Shown: positions 23,342-32,653 of the stretch, in pieces
How positions within the stretch are numbered: the stretch's first letter is position 1
How the letters are laid out: the number at the start of each line of letters is the position of its first letter
From: Aliisedimentitalea scapharcae
GTDB taxonomy: Bacteria > Pseudomonadota > Alphaproteobacteria > Rhodobacterales > Rhodobacteraceae
Length of the DNA stretch: 64,000 nt
Direction: 5' to 3'
Assembly: GCF_045277565.1 (NCBI RefSeq)
Contig: NZ_CP123584.1
Coordinates: 1,178,001-1,242,000 of the forward strand
Translations under genes and position numbers: made by a program
Notes under the pieces: generated by a model
What the model saw: only the letters and a program-made list of their open reading frames with translations
The model's database searches: none
What the model was told of the DNA's origin: nothing

Positions 23342-26300
23342 TCAATAATCCCGTTCGAAAAAGAGCCCGATACTGGATTCCCCTATCGAGTTTACAGACC
23401 CTTTTGCCGTCACGTTGTCGGTAATATCAAGGTTCAGCTTCAGCTCGGTTTCCCCGCGCGTGTTGACTGTGAAATTGGTGTACAGCCCGTCCGCCAGATA
23501 AGCGCCGGCACCAAATTGGGCTGCGCCGCTGCTGTCGGTACCCACATCGACGGTATCGGCACCCAATTCTTCGCGAACCTTTTTGCCGCCAGCATCTCCA
23601 CGGCCGCTGAGCCGCGCCACCGAAGTCGCCAGCTGCGCCAGCGCCAGGGGCGACATATCTTCGATATTGGTTCCGAACAGCAAAAGGGCCAGCACCTCTT
23701 CGGTGGGGCGTGGAGGATCCGATGTTGCCGTGACCTCGGGGGCCGAGATTGGCCCTGAAATATCCAATGTGGCGGTGCCGCTGTCGGTATTGGTGCTGGA
23801 TTCAAATTCCAGATACGGCGTCAGATCGCCTTGCAGCGTCACGAGACCCTTGGTCAAATCCAACCGTCTCCCCAGGAAGTCAAACGTGCCGCGGATCAAT
23901 TCGATCTGGCCTGATGGAACCAGATTTGCAGCTGTGCCGCCGATCTTGATTTCACCGCCCAATTCAGCCTGCAAGCCACGCCCGCGGGCAAAAACCTTGT
24001 TGGGGGCACTCAGCAACAGGTCCAACCCGATATCCGGCCCGCTGCCAGACGATGCCGTTTCAATCAACCCGGCGCGGCTGCGGGTGCGGCGGGCTGAGGC
24101 CGGTTCGTTCACGTGACGGATCGGCGGAATCGGTGCCGTTGTTACCGACCCTGAGACGTTGGCCAGATTGATTTCGGTATCAGAAAAAGTAACCGTTCCG
24201 GCCAGATCACTGCGACCGGTCAGGGCACCGCGATAGGACAGGCGTCCGTTGGCGGTGGTGGTGAACACCAGATTGTCGGTCACGATCCAGTCATTCAGCG
24301 CAATATCCAACCCGGACTGAAACGGAGCCTGGAGCGCCACGGGGCCAGACACCTGAAAATTGCCTCCGTTGCGCGAGACACCGCTGACCTGAACTGTCGC
24401 GGTGGACGCTGCCAGCCGAACGTCGGCGGCCAGATCGTTGATGCTTTGTTTGGCACCTGGCAGGGCCAGTGACGTCCCGCCGGTTGTGATCGTTCCGCTC
24501 AGTGCATCAAGCGACGGTGTCCCCTTGAGCGCGAGATCGAATTCGGCAATGCCTTTGACAGTATTGGGTTTGATGAACAGGTTGGCAGCATCCAGCCGCA
24601 GCTGACCCTTGGCTGTCATGTCGGCGCTGCCGGTGGGTTCATCCCAGCTGCCAGCGATTTCTGTTGCGATGCCGGCCGGGCCAGTGGCCTTGGTGTCGAT
24701 TTGCCAGACACCATCCCGGCGACTTGCGGCGCCCTGGGCCGTCAATGTTCCCGCGATTTCCGGGAAGAACCTCTGCAACTCCGAAAGTGTCGCGTCAAAG
24801 TTGAAGTCGGCCTGGCCGTCAAAGGTCGCAGAGCCATCCAATGCAGCATAGGAGGTGTGCGGCCCATCCAACCGCATGGTCCCGGTCAGGGTATTGTCCT
24901 CGCGTGTGACATCGCCCCCCAGCGTCAGGGGACCGGATACCCCCGGCACGAGCGGGGCCAGATCGAACAGCCGGGCATCCAGCCGCAACTGGCCGTCCCG
25001 GCTGGAAAGCGTGCCATTGGCCGTGGCCTCGAACCCGGTGGCCGAGAGCGCAAATTGGTCGATGGAGATACCATCTGCCCCCCGCTCAGCCTTGAGCTTT
25101 AGGGTGCTAACCCCGCTGAGCATCGGGTCAACCTGTTCGATATTGGCGCTCAGATCCTGGGCCAGCATGTTCAGCTCAACCCCAAAGGTCCCCGACAGCG
25201 GTGCGCCGGTTGCGTCGATGTCGGCGGTGATCCGGCCGCCCAGATCCTGCCCGGCAACCCCGGAGAACCGCGCCAGATCCGAGGCGACCAGACGCAGCGC
25301 TGTGTCGAATTCCAACCCGCTGTCCAACCCTTTGAGCCCGAAATCACCCTGCGCTCCATAGCCGTCGCCGCGCAAAGTCATCTGGCGCAGACGGAACGCC
25401 TCGCCATCCGTCAAAAGGCGGGTATCCAGTGTAATATCGCGTCCCACGGCCTGGTTCAGGTCCTGATCCGTGAATGTCAGCCCCTCCAGCGCGGCAGTCA
25501 ACTGTGCGTCCAAGGCAAGTCCGGCGCTTTGGTCCAACGTGCCGCTGAGCGTGATGTCGGCCGCGTTCAATGAGGTGTCCGGGCGGGAAAGATCCCGCAG
25601 GGCGGCGACCAGTTCGAACGCATTGCCGCTGTTTTTGTCTTTGATCAGGTTCAGCGACGCCCCGGTGATCCGCGTCGGTGGCCCCGACAGCGGCAGCAAA
25701 ACAGTGGTAGCGCCGGGGACCGGCCGGACCTCTGCCTTTAGACGGGCCTCGTTCAGCTTGCCACCAGGGGCCATGGACATCTGTCCTGACAGATCCAGCG
25801 CAGCCGAGCGCAGGTCAAGCCGATCAAGCCGGATTGATCCGTCGGGGTCACTTTGACCTTTGACGTCCAGCCGGGTGTCGGTTCCAAAGAAGGGGCGATA
25901 CTCTTCGGGCATCAACGCGGTGACGTCGCCGCCCAGATCGGCGGAAAAGCCAATACTGTTTGCCGCTTCGGGATCATCCGAGGGCAGGGCCTTGAGCGCG
26001 ACCTGACCTGCGAGACGGTCCTGCCCGTTGGTCGCCAATGTGATGTCCGAGGTGAAATCCGCGACCGGACCGCTGCCTTTGGCCGTCAGCGCAATTGCCG
26101 GTTTTCCGGGGAGCGAAATGAGTGAGGAGGCCAACCCACCGGCCCCTTCGATCAGGGCCAGATCCAGTGTCAGTTGGCTGGTTTCATTGGCAAATACGGC
26201 GATCAGATCAAACCGATCCCCTTGTCTGTCCAGACGTTTGACCGCCAAAGACGTGTCCAATGTGCCATCGGCCAGCTGCAACGCGCCTTTGAGCGACAGC

Positions 26301-26773
26301 AGAGCAGGTTCACCAATCAGAGCTTTGCCCAAAATGACCGACTCCACCCGCAGTTCTCCCAGCTCGATGGCAACGGGCAGTTCGGGCAGCTGAAACGGTT
26401 GTGCTTCGGGGCTGGGCAGATCGGCCGGGGCATCCACCGGATTGGGCGCGCGGGTTACTTCGATCTTGTCGGCCCCCAGCGAATTGACCGAAAACCGGCC
26501 CCGCAGCAAAGCCAACCGATTCCAGTCCAGTTCGGCACCGTGCAGGGTCAGCCAGATTCCATCGTCGTCCGCCACGGTGATCTGTTCGATCGTGGCACGC
26601 GAGCTAAAGGTACCCTCAAGTCCCTTGACCTTGATCGTGCGGCTGTCACTGGACAAGGTGTTCTGCAGGAAATCGACAAGCAGCCCACCGGCTTCGTCTT
26701 CCTCCTCGGCAGCGAGATCCATCGGAACAAGGCTGAGGGCGGCGCAGAAGCTATATGAAAGAATACGTTTCAA
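23342..26773 (-). CDS. tamB: Translocation and assembly module protein TamB
   Basis: A 1143-residue envelope protein with an N-terminal signal or anchor (MKRILSYSFCAALSLVPMDLAA). A long series of beta-helical AsmA/TamB-type repeats follows, many ending in D- and G-rich strands. The DUF490/TamB domain occupies roughly the last 330 residues, with SGQIELIRGTFDFLGRRLDL and VLALLLFGTNIEDMSPL as conserved parts. TamB spans the periplasm and works with TamA in outer-membrane protein insertion and lipid transport. The ATG overlaps the tamA stop by 4 bp (ATGA), the usual tamAB arrangement. Confidence 0.92.
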   Translation of the reverse strand: MKRILSYSFCAALSLVPMDLAAEEEDEAGGLLVDFLQNTLSSDSRTIKVKGLEGTFSSRATIEQITVADDDGIWLTLHGAELDWNRLALLRGRFSVNSLGADKIEVTRAPNPVDAPADLPSPEAQPFQLPELPVAIELGELRVESVILGKALIGEPALLSLKGALQLADGTLDTSLAVKRLDRQGDRFDLIAVFANETSQLTLDLALIEGAGGLASSLISLPGKPAIALTAKGSGPVADFTSDITLATNGQDRLAGQVALKALPSDDPEAANSIGFSADLGGDVTALMPEEYRPFFGTDTRLDVKGQSDPDGSIRLDRLDLRSAALDLSGQMSMAPGGKLNEARLKAEVRPVPGATTVLLPLSGPPTRITGASLNLIKDKNSGNAFELVAALRDLSRPDTSLNAADITLSGTLDQSAGLALDAQLTAALEGLTFTDQDLNQAVGRDITLDTRLLTDGEAFRLRQMTLRGDGYGAQGDFGLKGLDSGLEFDTALRLVASDLARFSGVAGQDLGGRITADIDATGAPLSGTFGVELNMLAQDLSANIEQVDPMLSGVSTLKLKAERGADGISIDQFALSATGFEATANGTLSSRDGQLRLDARLFDLAPLVPGVSGPLTLGGDVTREDNTLTGTMRLDGPHTSYAALDGSATFDGQADFNFDATLSELQRFFPEIAGTLTAQGAASRRDGVWQIDTKATGPAGIATEIAGSWDEPTGSADMTAKGQLRLDAANLFIKPNTVKGIAEFDLALKGTPSLDALSGTITTGGTSLALPGAKQSINDLAADVRLAASTATVQVSGVSRNGGNFQVSGPVALQAPFQSGLDIALNDWIVTDNLVFTTTANGRLSYRGALTGRSDLAGTVTFSDTEINLANVSGSVTTAPIPPIRHVNEPASARRTRSRAGLIETASSGSGPDIGLDLLLSAPNKVFARGRGLQAELGGEIKIGGTAANLVPSGQIELIRGTFDFLGRRLDLTKGLVTLQGDLTPYLEFESSTNTDSGTATLDISGPISAPEVTATSDPPRPTEEVLALLLFGTNIEDMSPLALAQLATSVARLSGRGDAGGKKVREELGADTVDVGTDSSGAAQFGAGAYLADGLYTNFTVNTRGETELKLNLDITDNVTAKGSVNSIGESSIGLFFERDY

Positions 26774-28587
26774 AATGCCTGTCCGATCCCAATGTAAAAT
26801 TGCAACCCGTCGCTGGTTGGTCCGCTGGTCGGATACGCGAGATCCAATCGCAGTGGCCCAAAGCCCCCCAGATCATAGCGCACACCGATACCGGCCCCGG
26901 AATGTTGGGTCGAGCCCCCCGTGACAAAGGCATCCCGACCGATCAGCCCCACGTCATAAAACCCGACGAGCGAGATTTTTTCGCTCACGTAGCCACGGAT
27001 TTCAGCAGAACCTGCCAGATAGGACCGTCCCCCCGCACTTCCCGTGCCCACCGGAATACCCAGCGATTGATAGGGTTGCCCTCTGACGCTGCCCGCCCCG
27101 CCTGAAAAGAACGACATCGTCGGAGAGACGTCTTGCAGCGAGGGACCAATGATTGACCCAAGCTGAAGCCGTCCTGCAATCACCAGCCGTCCGTCGTTGC
27201 CGCCCAACCGCCGGTACATCCGACCGTCGGCCGTCAGGCGCAATCCGGATGCGGTTCCGTCATACCCGGCATAAGGCATAGCTGTCGCATTCAGGAAATA
27301 GCCCTTGGTGGCGCTGACCTTGCTGTCCCGTTTGTCCATTTCCAGACGCAGAGGAACGCCAAAGAATTTGAACCTGCGATTGGTGCCGAACGCGTCGTCG
27401 GCCAGAATGGTCGATCCGATCAACGCGGCCTCGCCAAACACGCCTTTGGAGAACTCGCGCCGTACCCCCATCCCCAGCAGACCCTGGACCGCCGAATAGT
27501 GCAATTCGTCCAGACTTTCGACTTCGGCCAGGTAATAGGTGTTGTCATCCGGGCCCAGGGTGTCGGGACGATCCAGGCGCAGGCCTATGCGCCCGCCAAT
27601 GTCGGTATTGCCACCGATATTGGTGATCCGTGATTCAAATCGTAGCTTCTCGGCCCCGCCAAACAGATTGCGGTGCATCCAATTGGCCGTCAGATCCAAC
27701 CCCTCGTTCGAGCTGAGCTCGGCTCCGAAGGTCAGACGACGCTGCGGCAAATCCGCGAACTCGGCGGTAAAGTCGAGCGAGCCATCGGGGTTCGGGGTTT
27801 CTGCTTCACGCAAGGCCACCGACGCAAAGGTTCCGGTGCGCCGCAGTCGGGTGCCAACCAGCTGTGCCTGGTCCGGGGAAAAAACCTGGCCTGTCGGGAA
27901 ACCGGCAATCCGCTGGATCGCATCGGGGCGAACCCGGGTTTCGCCGGTCAGGTTCAAGTTGCCAAAGGTCAACTGTGGTCCCGGAGACAGTTGAATGTCG
28001 GCGTCTATGGTGTCCGTGGCGTGGTTGGCAGTGATCCTCTGAGCGCCGACACGGGCCTTGGCGTGACCGGCGTTGCGCCAGGCCTGTTGCCCGGTGACCG
28101 CCGCGTCACGAATGGCACCAGTTCCAGCCGTCTGCCCAGTTGCAAAGGCAGTCGGCAATTTGGTGTCGGGTGGCAATGGGGCGACGCGGGTCAGACCAAA
28201 GGTAAAAAGGCGTCCGGGATCAACCGTGATGGCGATCTTGTTGACTGCGCCGGGCGGATTCAATGGCGGAATTGTCGCCGCTTCGCGCCCGTCCAATCGG
28301 ATGTTGACCGTGGGGCTGAAATATCCGGCATTGTAAAGCACCTGAACAAGCGTTCTGTAATCCGAGAGCGACGCGGCCAGCAATTCCTGAACCGTGTCCA
28401 AACCCTGGGTCTCGGCACCCATGATTGCTGATGACCCAATCAGCTGTTCACGCAGTTCGTCAGTCGATTGCGGCGCGCTCAATGTGGTTTCGACAGCGTC
28501 TGACGGCGGGGCCGATACGCACAGAATGGCTGACGAAATTGCCAGCATTAGGGCGCGAGAACGAACGCGCACAGGTAACAACACCAT
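26770..28587 (-). CDS. tamA: Outer-membrane assembly protein TamA (Omp85 family)
   Basis: A 605-residue Omp85 protein. A signal peptide (about residues 1-31, ending SAPPSDA) is followed by three POTRA-type periplasmic repeats to about residue 270, then a 16-strand barrel. GGAGSVRGQPYQSLG is the VRGF/Y loop motif, with Gln in place of the aromatic residue. The protein ends in an aromatic (GIGQAF), the standard outer-membrane signature. It pairs with TamB, encoded immediately downstream with a 4-bp overlap, and starts the tamA-tamB-ggt-GT2 operon. The 605-residue length suits TamA; BamA is usually longer. Confidence 0.92.
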   Translation of the reverse strand: MVLLPVRVRSRALMLAISSAILCVSAPPSDAVETTLSAPQSTDELREQLIGSSAIMGAETQGLDTVQELLAASLSDYRTLVQVLYNAGYFSPTVNIRLDGREAATIPPLNPPGAVNKIAITVDPGRLFTFGLTRVAPLPPDTKLPTAFATGQTAGTGAIRDAAVTGQQAWRNAGHAKARVGAQRITANHATDTIDADIQLSPGPQLTFGNLNLTGETRVRPDAIQRIAGFPTGQVFSPDQAQLVGTRLRRTGTFASVALREAETPNPDGSLDFTAEFADLPQRRLTFGAELSSNEGLDLTANWMHRNLFGGAEKLRFESRITNIGGNTDIGGRIGLRLDRPDTLGPDDNTYYLAEVESLDELHYSAVQGLLGMGVRREFSKGVFGEAALIGSTILADDAFGTNRRFKFFGVPLRLEMDKRDSKVSATKGYFLNATAMPYAGYDGTASGLRLTADGRMYRRLGGNDGRLVIAGRLQLGSIIGPSLQDVSPTMSFFSGGAGSVRGQPYQSLGIPVGTGSAGGRSYLAGSAEIRGYVSEKISLVGFYDVGLIGRDAFVTGGSTQHSGAGIGVRYDLGGFGPLRLDLAYPTSGPTSDGLQFYIGIGQAF

Positions 28588-29151
28588 GAATTTGGCTCCA
28601 GGCTGCCCACAGATAGCGTGCCCTCCTGTGGTGGGAGAGACTCACTTCAGGATCATGGGTAGCACACAAGATACGGGGGCAGAAGCAGGCAAAAAGGCGA
28701 TCTGGCCTCAATACCTTGTAGTGTGAATTTTCGGCAAGAGATTGCCGAAAGATGAAAACTTCGGGGTTCGTGCAGGCGATGCAAGGCGAGGGCGCCTGTA
28801 AATCGGCGTGCTGCATCAGCATAGGGCTCGTTTGAGGGAAGTCGGATCATGCGGGCCATGATCCGATCAACGCCGGGAGCGACGCTCCCGGCGTTTCCTG
28901 CAAGTCGGAAGGCAATCCGTTGTGACAAGGACAAAGGCAAGCGCAGAGGCAGGGGCGCGTGCAAGGGCTGGGCGCCGGCAGGACGTTTCAGTTTCTGTAC
29001 CACCTTGGAACAATTTGCAGTGGCGGTTGGTGGCGGATAGCGCGGATAGTGACGGAAACTGGCCGATACGGTATGATGCCGGGTTGGATGCGCCCTGACG
29101 TAGGGGGGCAGGCCTGTCAGCGCACCAGGTGTCAGGCGATCAAGGATTTTA
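28588..29151. other. Intergenic region upstream of tamA
   Basis: About 560 bp without a gene I can support. It should contain the tamA promoter (leftward) and the trailer of puuD. The only strong structure is the tandem hairpin pair at 28842-28894; open frames on either strand here look random in composition. Confidence 0.5.
28842..28894. terminator. Tandem perfect hairpins (possible terminator or structured RNA)
   Basis: Hairpin 1 is TCGGATCATG (28842-28851), loop of 5, CATGATCCGA (28857-28866). Three bases later hairpin 2 is ACGCCGGGAGC (28870-28880), loop gac, GCTCCCGGCGT (28884-28894), followed on the plus strand by TTTCC. Both stems are perfect. The T-run is short, so intrinsic termination is only a possibility. 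It lies between the leftward puuD trailer and the tamA promoter. Confidence 0.45.
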
Positions 29152-29254
29152 GGATCGCGCCTTGCGGCGCAATCCGCCAAGCGCCGCGCGCAAAGCGCGC
29201 GGCGCTTGGCCCAACGGAAGGATGTCTCCGCAGGAGACGGACGACGGGCGGGAG
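29152..29254 (-). repeat. Structured 3'-UTR repeat, copy B
   Basis: Copy B of the four-copy family, read on the minus strand and beginning 50 bp after the puuD stop. Sense order: box CTCCCGCCC (29254-29246), hairpin 1 (GTCTCC tgc GGAGAC, 29238-29224), linker CCGTTGGGCC, hairpin 2 (a perfect 15-bp stem, 29209-29195 with 29191-29177, loop of 3), hairpin 3 with GGAT/ATCC ends (29175-29152). The stem sequences differ from the other copies while pairing is kept. No U-tract follows. Confidence 0.75.
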
Positions 29255-29303
29255 AACTGCAATGCTGGTTTGTTTTTGTCTGACCAGGGGCTCGATCGTC
29301 AGG

Positions 29304-30527
29304 TCAGGACCCGGCCTGTTCGTACCAGCGACGAATGGTCAGACGATCTTCGGGTTCCATATAGGTGACGTTTGCAGGTGGCATTGCGTGAGTAGCCCCC
29401 GCCTGGAGATAAATGGCGCGTCCCTGGCGGGCAACGTCGGTCTCGGTTTCCAGCAGAACCCCTTTGGGGGCTTGGCGAATGCCCTCCCAAAATGGTTCGC
29501 GTGCGTGGCACATGGAACAATTGCCCTGCACCAATTCGTGTACTTCTTCGAAGCCGTCTGCCGCCAGCAGGATAGAAGCCGGACCGCTCAGAGCTGCCTC
29601 TTCCTCGTCCCCATACTCCATAGGTGCCGAGGACAGGGCGATGATACCCAAGAAGAGCAGGATGGTCAGCCCCCATGTCCAGACCGGGTTCCCGGCGCGG
29701 GCGTGGCGGGTGTTGAAATAATGGCGAATGGTGACACCCATCAGAAACACCAGCGCAGCGATCAGCCAATTGTATTGCGTGGCAAAGGCCAGCGGATAAT
29801 GGTTCGACAGCATCAGGAATATCACGGGGAGGGTCAGATAATTGTTATGCGTCGACCGCAGTTTCGCGATTTTTCCATACTTTGGATCCGGGGAACGCCC
29901 CGCCTGCAGGTCGGCCACGACGATCTTTTGGTTGGGAATGATGATGAAAAAGACATTGGCGCTCATGATCGTGGCAGTAAAGGCTCCCAGATGCAGCATC
30001 ATCGCACGGCCGGTGAACACCTGGTTCAACCCGTAACCCATCGCCACCAGTAGCAAAAACAGCAAGACCATCAACAGGGTGGGCTGTTCGGCCAGTCCAG
30101 ATTTGCACAACCGATCATAAACCAGCCAGCCGATTGACAGCGTTGCCGCTGAAATCAGAATGCCTTGCCACAGCGCCAGTTCGGCTTTGGATTGATCAAT
30201 CAGATACAGCTCTCCGCCCACCCAATAGACCACCATCAACAACGCAAACCCGCTCAGCCAGGTGGCATAGCTTTCCCATTTGAACCAGGTCAGATGGTCC
30301 GGCATGTCTTCGGGGGCCACCAGAAACTTGCGGATGTGATAAAACCCGCCACCGTGGACCTGCCATTCTTCGCCATGGGCCCCAACGGGCAGGTTGGGGG
30401 CCTTGCGCAGACCCAGGTCCAGCGCAATGAAATAAAAGGATGAGCCAATCCAGGCGATGGCGGTGATCACGTGAAGCCAGCGGATTGCAAATCCCAGCCA
30501 GTCCCAAACCAAGGTCAATTCAAACAT
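29304..30527 (-). CDS. puuD: Urate hydroxylase PuuD (membrane urate oxidase with cytochrome c domain)
   Basis: A 407-residue integral membrane protein that oxidises urate to 5-hydroxyisourate. The N-terminal 300 residues hold eight or so membrane segments with conserved GFAIRWLHVITAIAWIGSSFYF and ANVFFIIIPNQ. The C-terminal domain is a c-type cytochrome: CSMCH binds haem covalently, and HAMPPANVTYM gives candidate axial Met ligands. Electrons from urate therefore probably reach the respiratory chain instead of oxygen, as known for this family. An AGAGGG ribosome binding site precedes the ATG. It is divergent from a LysR gene, its likely regulator. Confidence 0.92.
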   Translation of the reverse strand: MFELTLVWDWLGFAIRWLHVITAIAWIGSSFYFIALDLGLRKAPNLPVGAHGEEWQVHGGGFYHIRKFLVAPEDMPDHLTWFKWESYATWLSGFALLMVVYWVGGELYLIDQSKAELALWQGILISAATLSIGWLVYDRLCKSGLAEQPTLLMVLLFLLLVAMGYGLNQVFTGRAMMLHLGAFTATIMSANVFFIIIPNQKIVVADLQAGRSPDPKYGKIAKLRSTHNNYLTLPVIFLMLSNHYPLAFATQYNWLIAALVFLMGVTIRHYFNTRHARAGNPVWTWGLTILLFLGIIALSSAPMEYGDEEEAALSGPASILLAADGFEEVHELVQGNCSMCHAREPFWEGIRQAPKGVLLETETDVARQGRAIYLQAGATHAMPPANVTYMEPEDRLTIRRWYEQAGS

Positions 30528-30629
30528 TGAGCCCTCTTTTTCGATTTCTGTTTTGCCGTCAGCCTAGGCAATCGTGGCTTTATTCGGTATTCCATGATAG
30601 TCTCTAACTGTATCAAAAAATCCAGAACA

Positions 30630-31571
30630 ATGTCATATCTCGATAACATCCGAACCTTTGTCCGCGTTTACGAACTGGGCAGCATGTCAGCCGCAGGGCG
30701 CGACCTGCGCATTTCACCTGCGGTCACATCGGCGCGGATCTCTCAGCTCGAGGATTATCTGGGCGTTCGGCTGTTTCAACGCACAACTCGGAACCTGACG
30801 CCAACGGAACAGGGGCAGGCGTTTTATGGCGGCGCAGTGGCAGTGCTAGAATCTGTGGACGAAGCCGAAGCCAAGGTGATGAACCTGACGGATGCCCCGC
30901 GTGGGTCGCTGTTTGTGGCGGCTCCTTTGGGCGTCGGGCGACGGCTTGTCGCGCCACAGGCCCCTGCGTTTTTGAGCGAATATCCCGAAATTTCCCTGCG
31001 TCTGCGATTGTCCGACCGGGTGGTGGATCTGACCACCGAAGGTTTGGATCTGGCGTTCTTTTTGGGGCAACCCGAAGACAGCACGCTGCGCATTCGAAAA
31101 ATTGCCGATTGCCGTCGGGTTTTGGTCGCCGCACCCGATTATGTGAAACGCCGGGGAATGCCTGAGTCCGGTGAGGATCTGGTGCGCCAGAAACATGATT
31201 GTCTCAGCCTGCGGTATCCGGGCGCGAGCGAGTTTCAATGGATGCTGGACACGTCGGACGGCCCCAAACGGTTTGCGGTGACCGGGCGGTGTGAATGTGA
31301 TGATGGTGATGTGCTGACGGATTGGGCGCTGGCTGGCCAGGGGGTGGCGCTGAAACCGGTGTTCGAAGTTGCCGACCACCTGACGGCAGGTCGTTTGATA
31401 CCCGTTGCCCAGGCAACGCTGCCTGTGTCGGTGCAGATGGCGTGTCTGTATACCCATCGCAGGCATCAGGACCCCAAGACCCGATTGTTCATGGATTTTA
31501 TGACCGAACGAATGGCCCGCACGGTCAAGGACGCCGAAGCCGTGACCGAAACACTGCTTTCTAACCCCTGA
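30630..31571 (+). CDS. LysR-family transcriptional regulator
   Basis: A 313-residue LysR protein. The helix-turn-helix covers residues 1-60 (MSYLDNIRTFVRVYELGSM with SARISQLEDYLGVRLFQR), followed by the periplasmic-binding-like effector domain (about 90-290). The ATG at 30630 starts the conserved HTH; a further upstream in-frame start adds 12 unlikely residues. Divergent from puuD with about 100 bp between, the classic arrangement for a LysR protein controlling its neighbour. Its ligand may be urate or a related purine intermediate, which is inference from position. Confidence 0.85.
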   Translation: MSYLDNIRTFVRVYELGSMSAAGRDLRISPAVTSARISQLEDYLGVRLFQRTTRNLTPTEQGQAFYGGAVAVLESVDEAEAKVMNLTDAPRGSLFVAAPLGVGRRLVAPQAPAFLSEYPEISLRLRLSDRVVDLTTEGLDLAFFLGQPEDSTLRIRKIADCRRVLVAAPDYVKRRGMPESGEDLVRQKHDCLSLRYPGASEFQWMLDTSDGPKRFAVTGRCECDDGDVLTDWALAGQGVALKPVFEVADHLTAGRLIPVAQATLPVSVQMACLYTHRRHQDPKTRLFMDFMTERMARTVKDAEAVTETLLSNP

Positions 31572-32024
31572 GCCCACGTGCGGCTTGCACCTGTCGGGAA
31601 GGGCCGCGGTTTGAGAGCCGGCGATGCGTCTGGACCCGCGCAACCCAAACAGCCGTGTATCCGAGTGAGCCTGAACCTGCGCCGCGGTAACCGTGCCGGG
31701 GTTCCGAACCGTCTGGATGGAGCACAGCTATAACGTCAGGGACGCAAGGACTGGTTTTGCCTTTGTGCTGACAAGGTGGCAGAGGGGACCACGGCGCAAT
31801 CCGACCATATCCCAACAGCTTCATCGGACCAGGAGTTCTGATCTGGCCGGATTGGGAAGCGCAGAGTTCGGCCCGGGCGGTTTTCTTTCCCTCGCTTTTG
31901 CGGGCTGGCGCGGGTCCGGTCGGTTGTCAGGACTTCTCATATCGGGCCCAATCGAGCCTTTGGGGGTCCGAGGGGGCGGCGGCGAACGTCGTAGTTTTTC
32001 GGGGGGCGGGCTGCACCGAGTTTC
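31572..32024. other. Intergenic region without recognisable gene
   Basis: About 450 bp between the convergent lysR and hiuH genes, before repeat copy C. G-rich stretches are present near 31970-32015. Short open frames occur but start without ribosome binding sites and have no recognisable protein composition. Confidence 0.5.
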
Positions 32025-32129
32025 GGATTGCGCCTGACGGCACCATCCGACCCGCACCGCGTGCACCGCACGCGGTGCCCGGCCCAACGCAGCCTGCGGC
32101 ATCTTTGATGCTGCATGATGGGGCGGGAG
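32025..32129 (-). repeat. Structured 3'-UTR repeat, copy C
   Basis: Copy C of the four-copy family, on the minus strand, 10 bp after the hiuH stop. Sense order: CTCCCGCCC (32129-32121), hairpin 1 (GCAGCATC aaa GATGCCGC, 32114-32096, one G-U pair), linker CGTTGGGCC (32089-32081), hairpin 2 (GCACCGCGTGC ggt GCACGCGGTGC, 32078-32054), hairpin 3 with GGAT/ATCC ends (32048-32025). Hairpin 1 shares its GCATC aaa GATGC tip with copy A. Confidence 0.75.
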
Positions 32130-32139
32130 ACCCCCGGGA

Positions 32140-32496
32140 TCAGCTGCCGCGATAGGTTGAGTATCCATAAGGAGAGAGCAGCAGCGGCACATGGTAGTGG
32201 GCGGTTGCGTCGTTCATGCCAAACCGGATTGGAACAATGTCCAGAAACATGGGCTCGGCCGCAGCCTGGCCACTTTCCCGCAGATAGTCACCGGCGTGAA
32301 AAACCAGTTCATACTGCCCGGTTTCAAAGCTGGCGACGTCCAAAATAGGCGCGTTTGTCCGGCCATCGTCATTGGTGTCCATTTCACCCAGCTTGACCCG
32401 CGTCTCGCCGGTCCAGCGGTACAATTCAATGCGCAGACCATTGGCCGGGCATCCCCGCGCCGTGTCCAGAACATGCGTGGTCAGATATCCGCTCAT
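32140..32496 (-). CDS. 5-hydroxyisourate hydrolase (transthyretin-like)
   Basis: A 118-residue enzyme converting 5-hydroxyisourate, the PuuD product, to OHCU. The N-terminus LTTHVLDTARGCPANGL carries the conserved active-site His and the C-terminus ends YGYSTYRGS, the YRGS signature that separates HIU hydrolases from transthyretin. RWTGETRV and HYHVPLLLSPYGY are further family blocks. The ATG at 32496 starts the conserved sequence; longer upstream frames overlap the promoter of the divergent allantoinase gene. Next pathway step is encoded by that divergent gene. Confidence 0.92.
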   Translation of the reverse strand: MSGYLTTHVLDTARGCPANGLRIELYRWTGETRVKLGEMDTNDDGRTNAPILDVASFETGQYELVFHAGDYLRESGQAAAEPMFLDIVPIRFGMNDATAHYHVPLLLSPYGYSTYRGS

Positions 32497-32653
32497 CCGT
32501 TTTCCTTTCCTGACCCATTGTGGGTTTTGCCTATTGGTGTGCCTGAACCGGATCATCATCACAAACCCATGTTGCACGACAGTGTTTTTCGGAATTTTTG
32601 AAAAACCTCGGCGATCTTCTGTCATATTAAGGTTTGGAACTTCGGAGAACAGT

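Noticed and set aside
31693..32037. Possible small gene in the gap between lysR and hiuH
   Set aside because: No ribosome binding site, no family, and the frame runs into repeat copy C.
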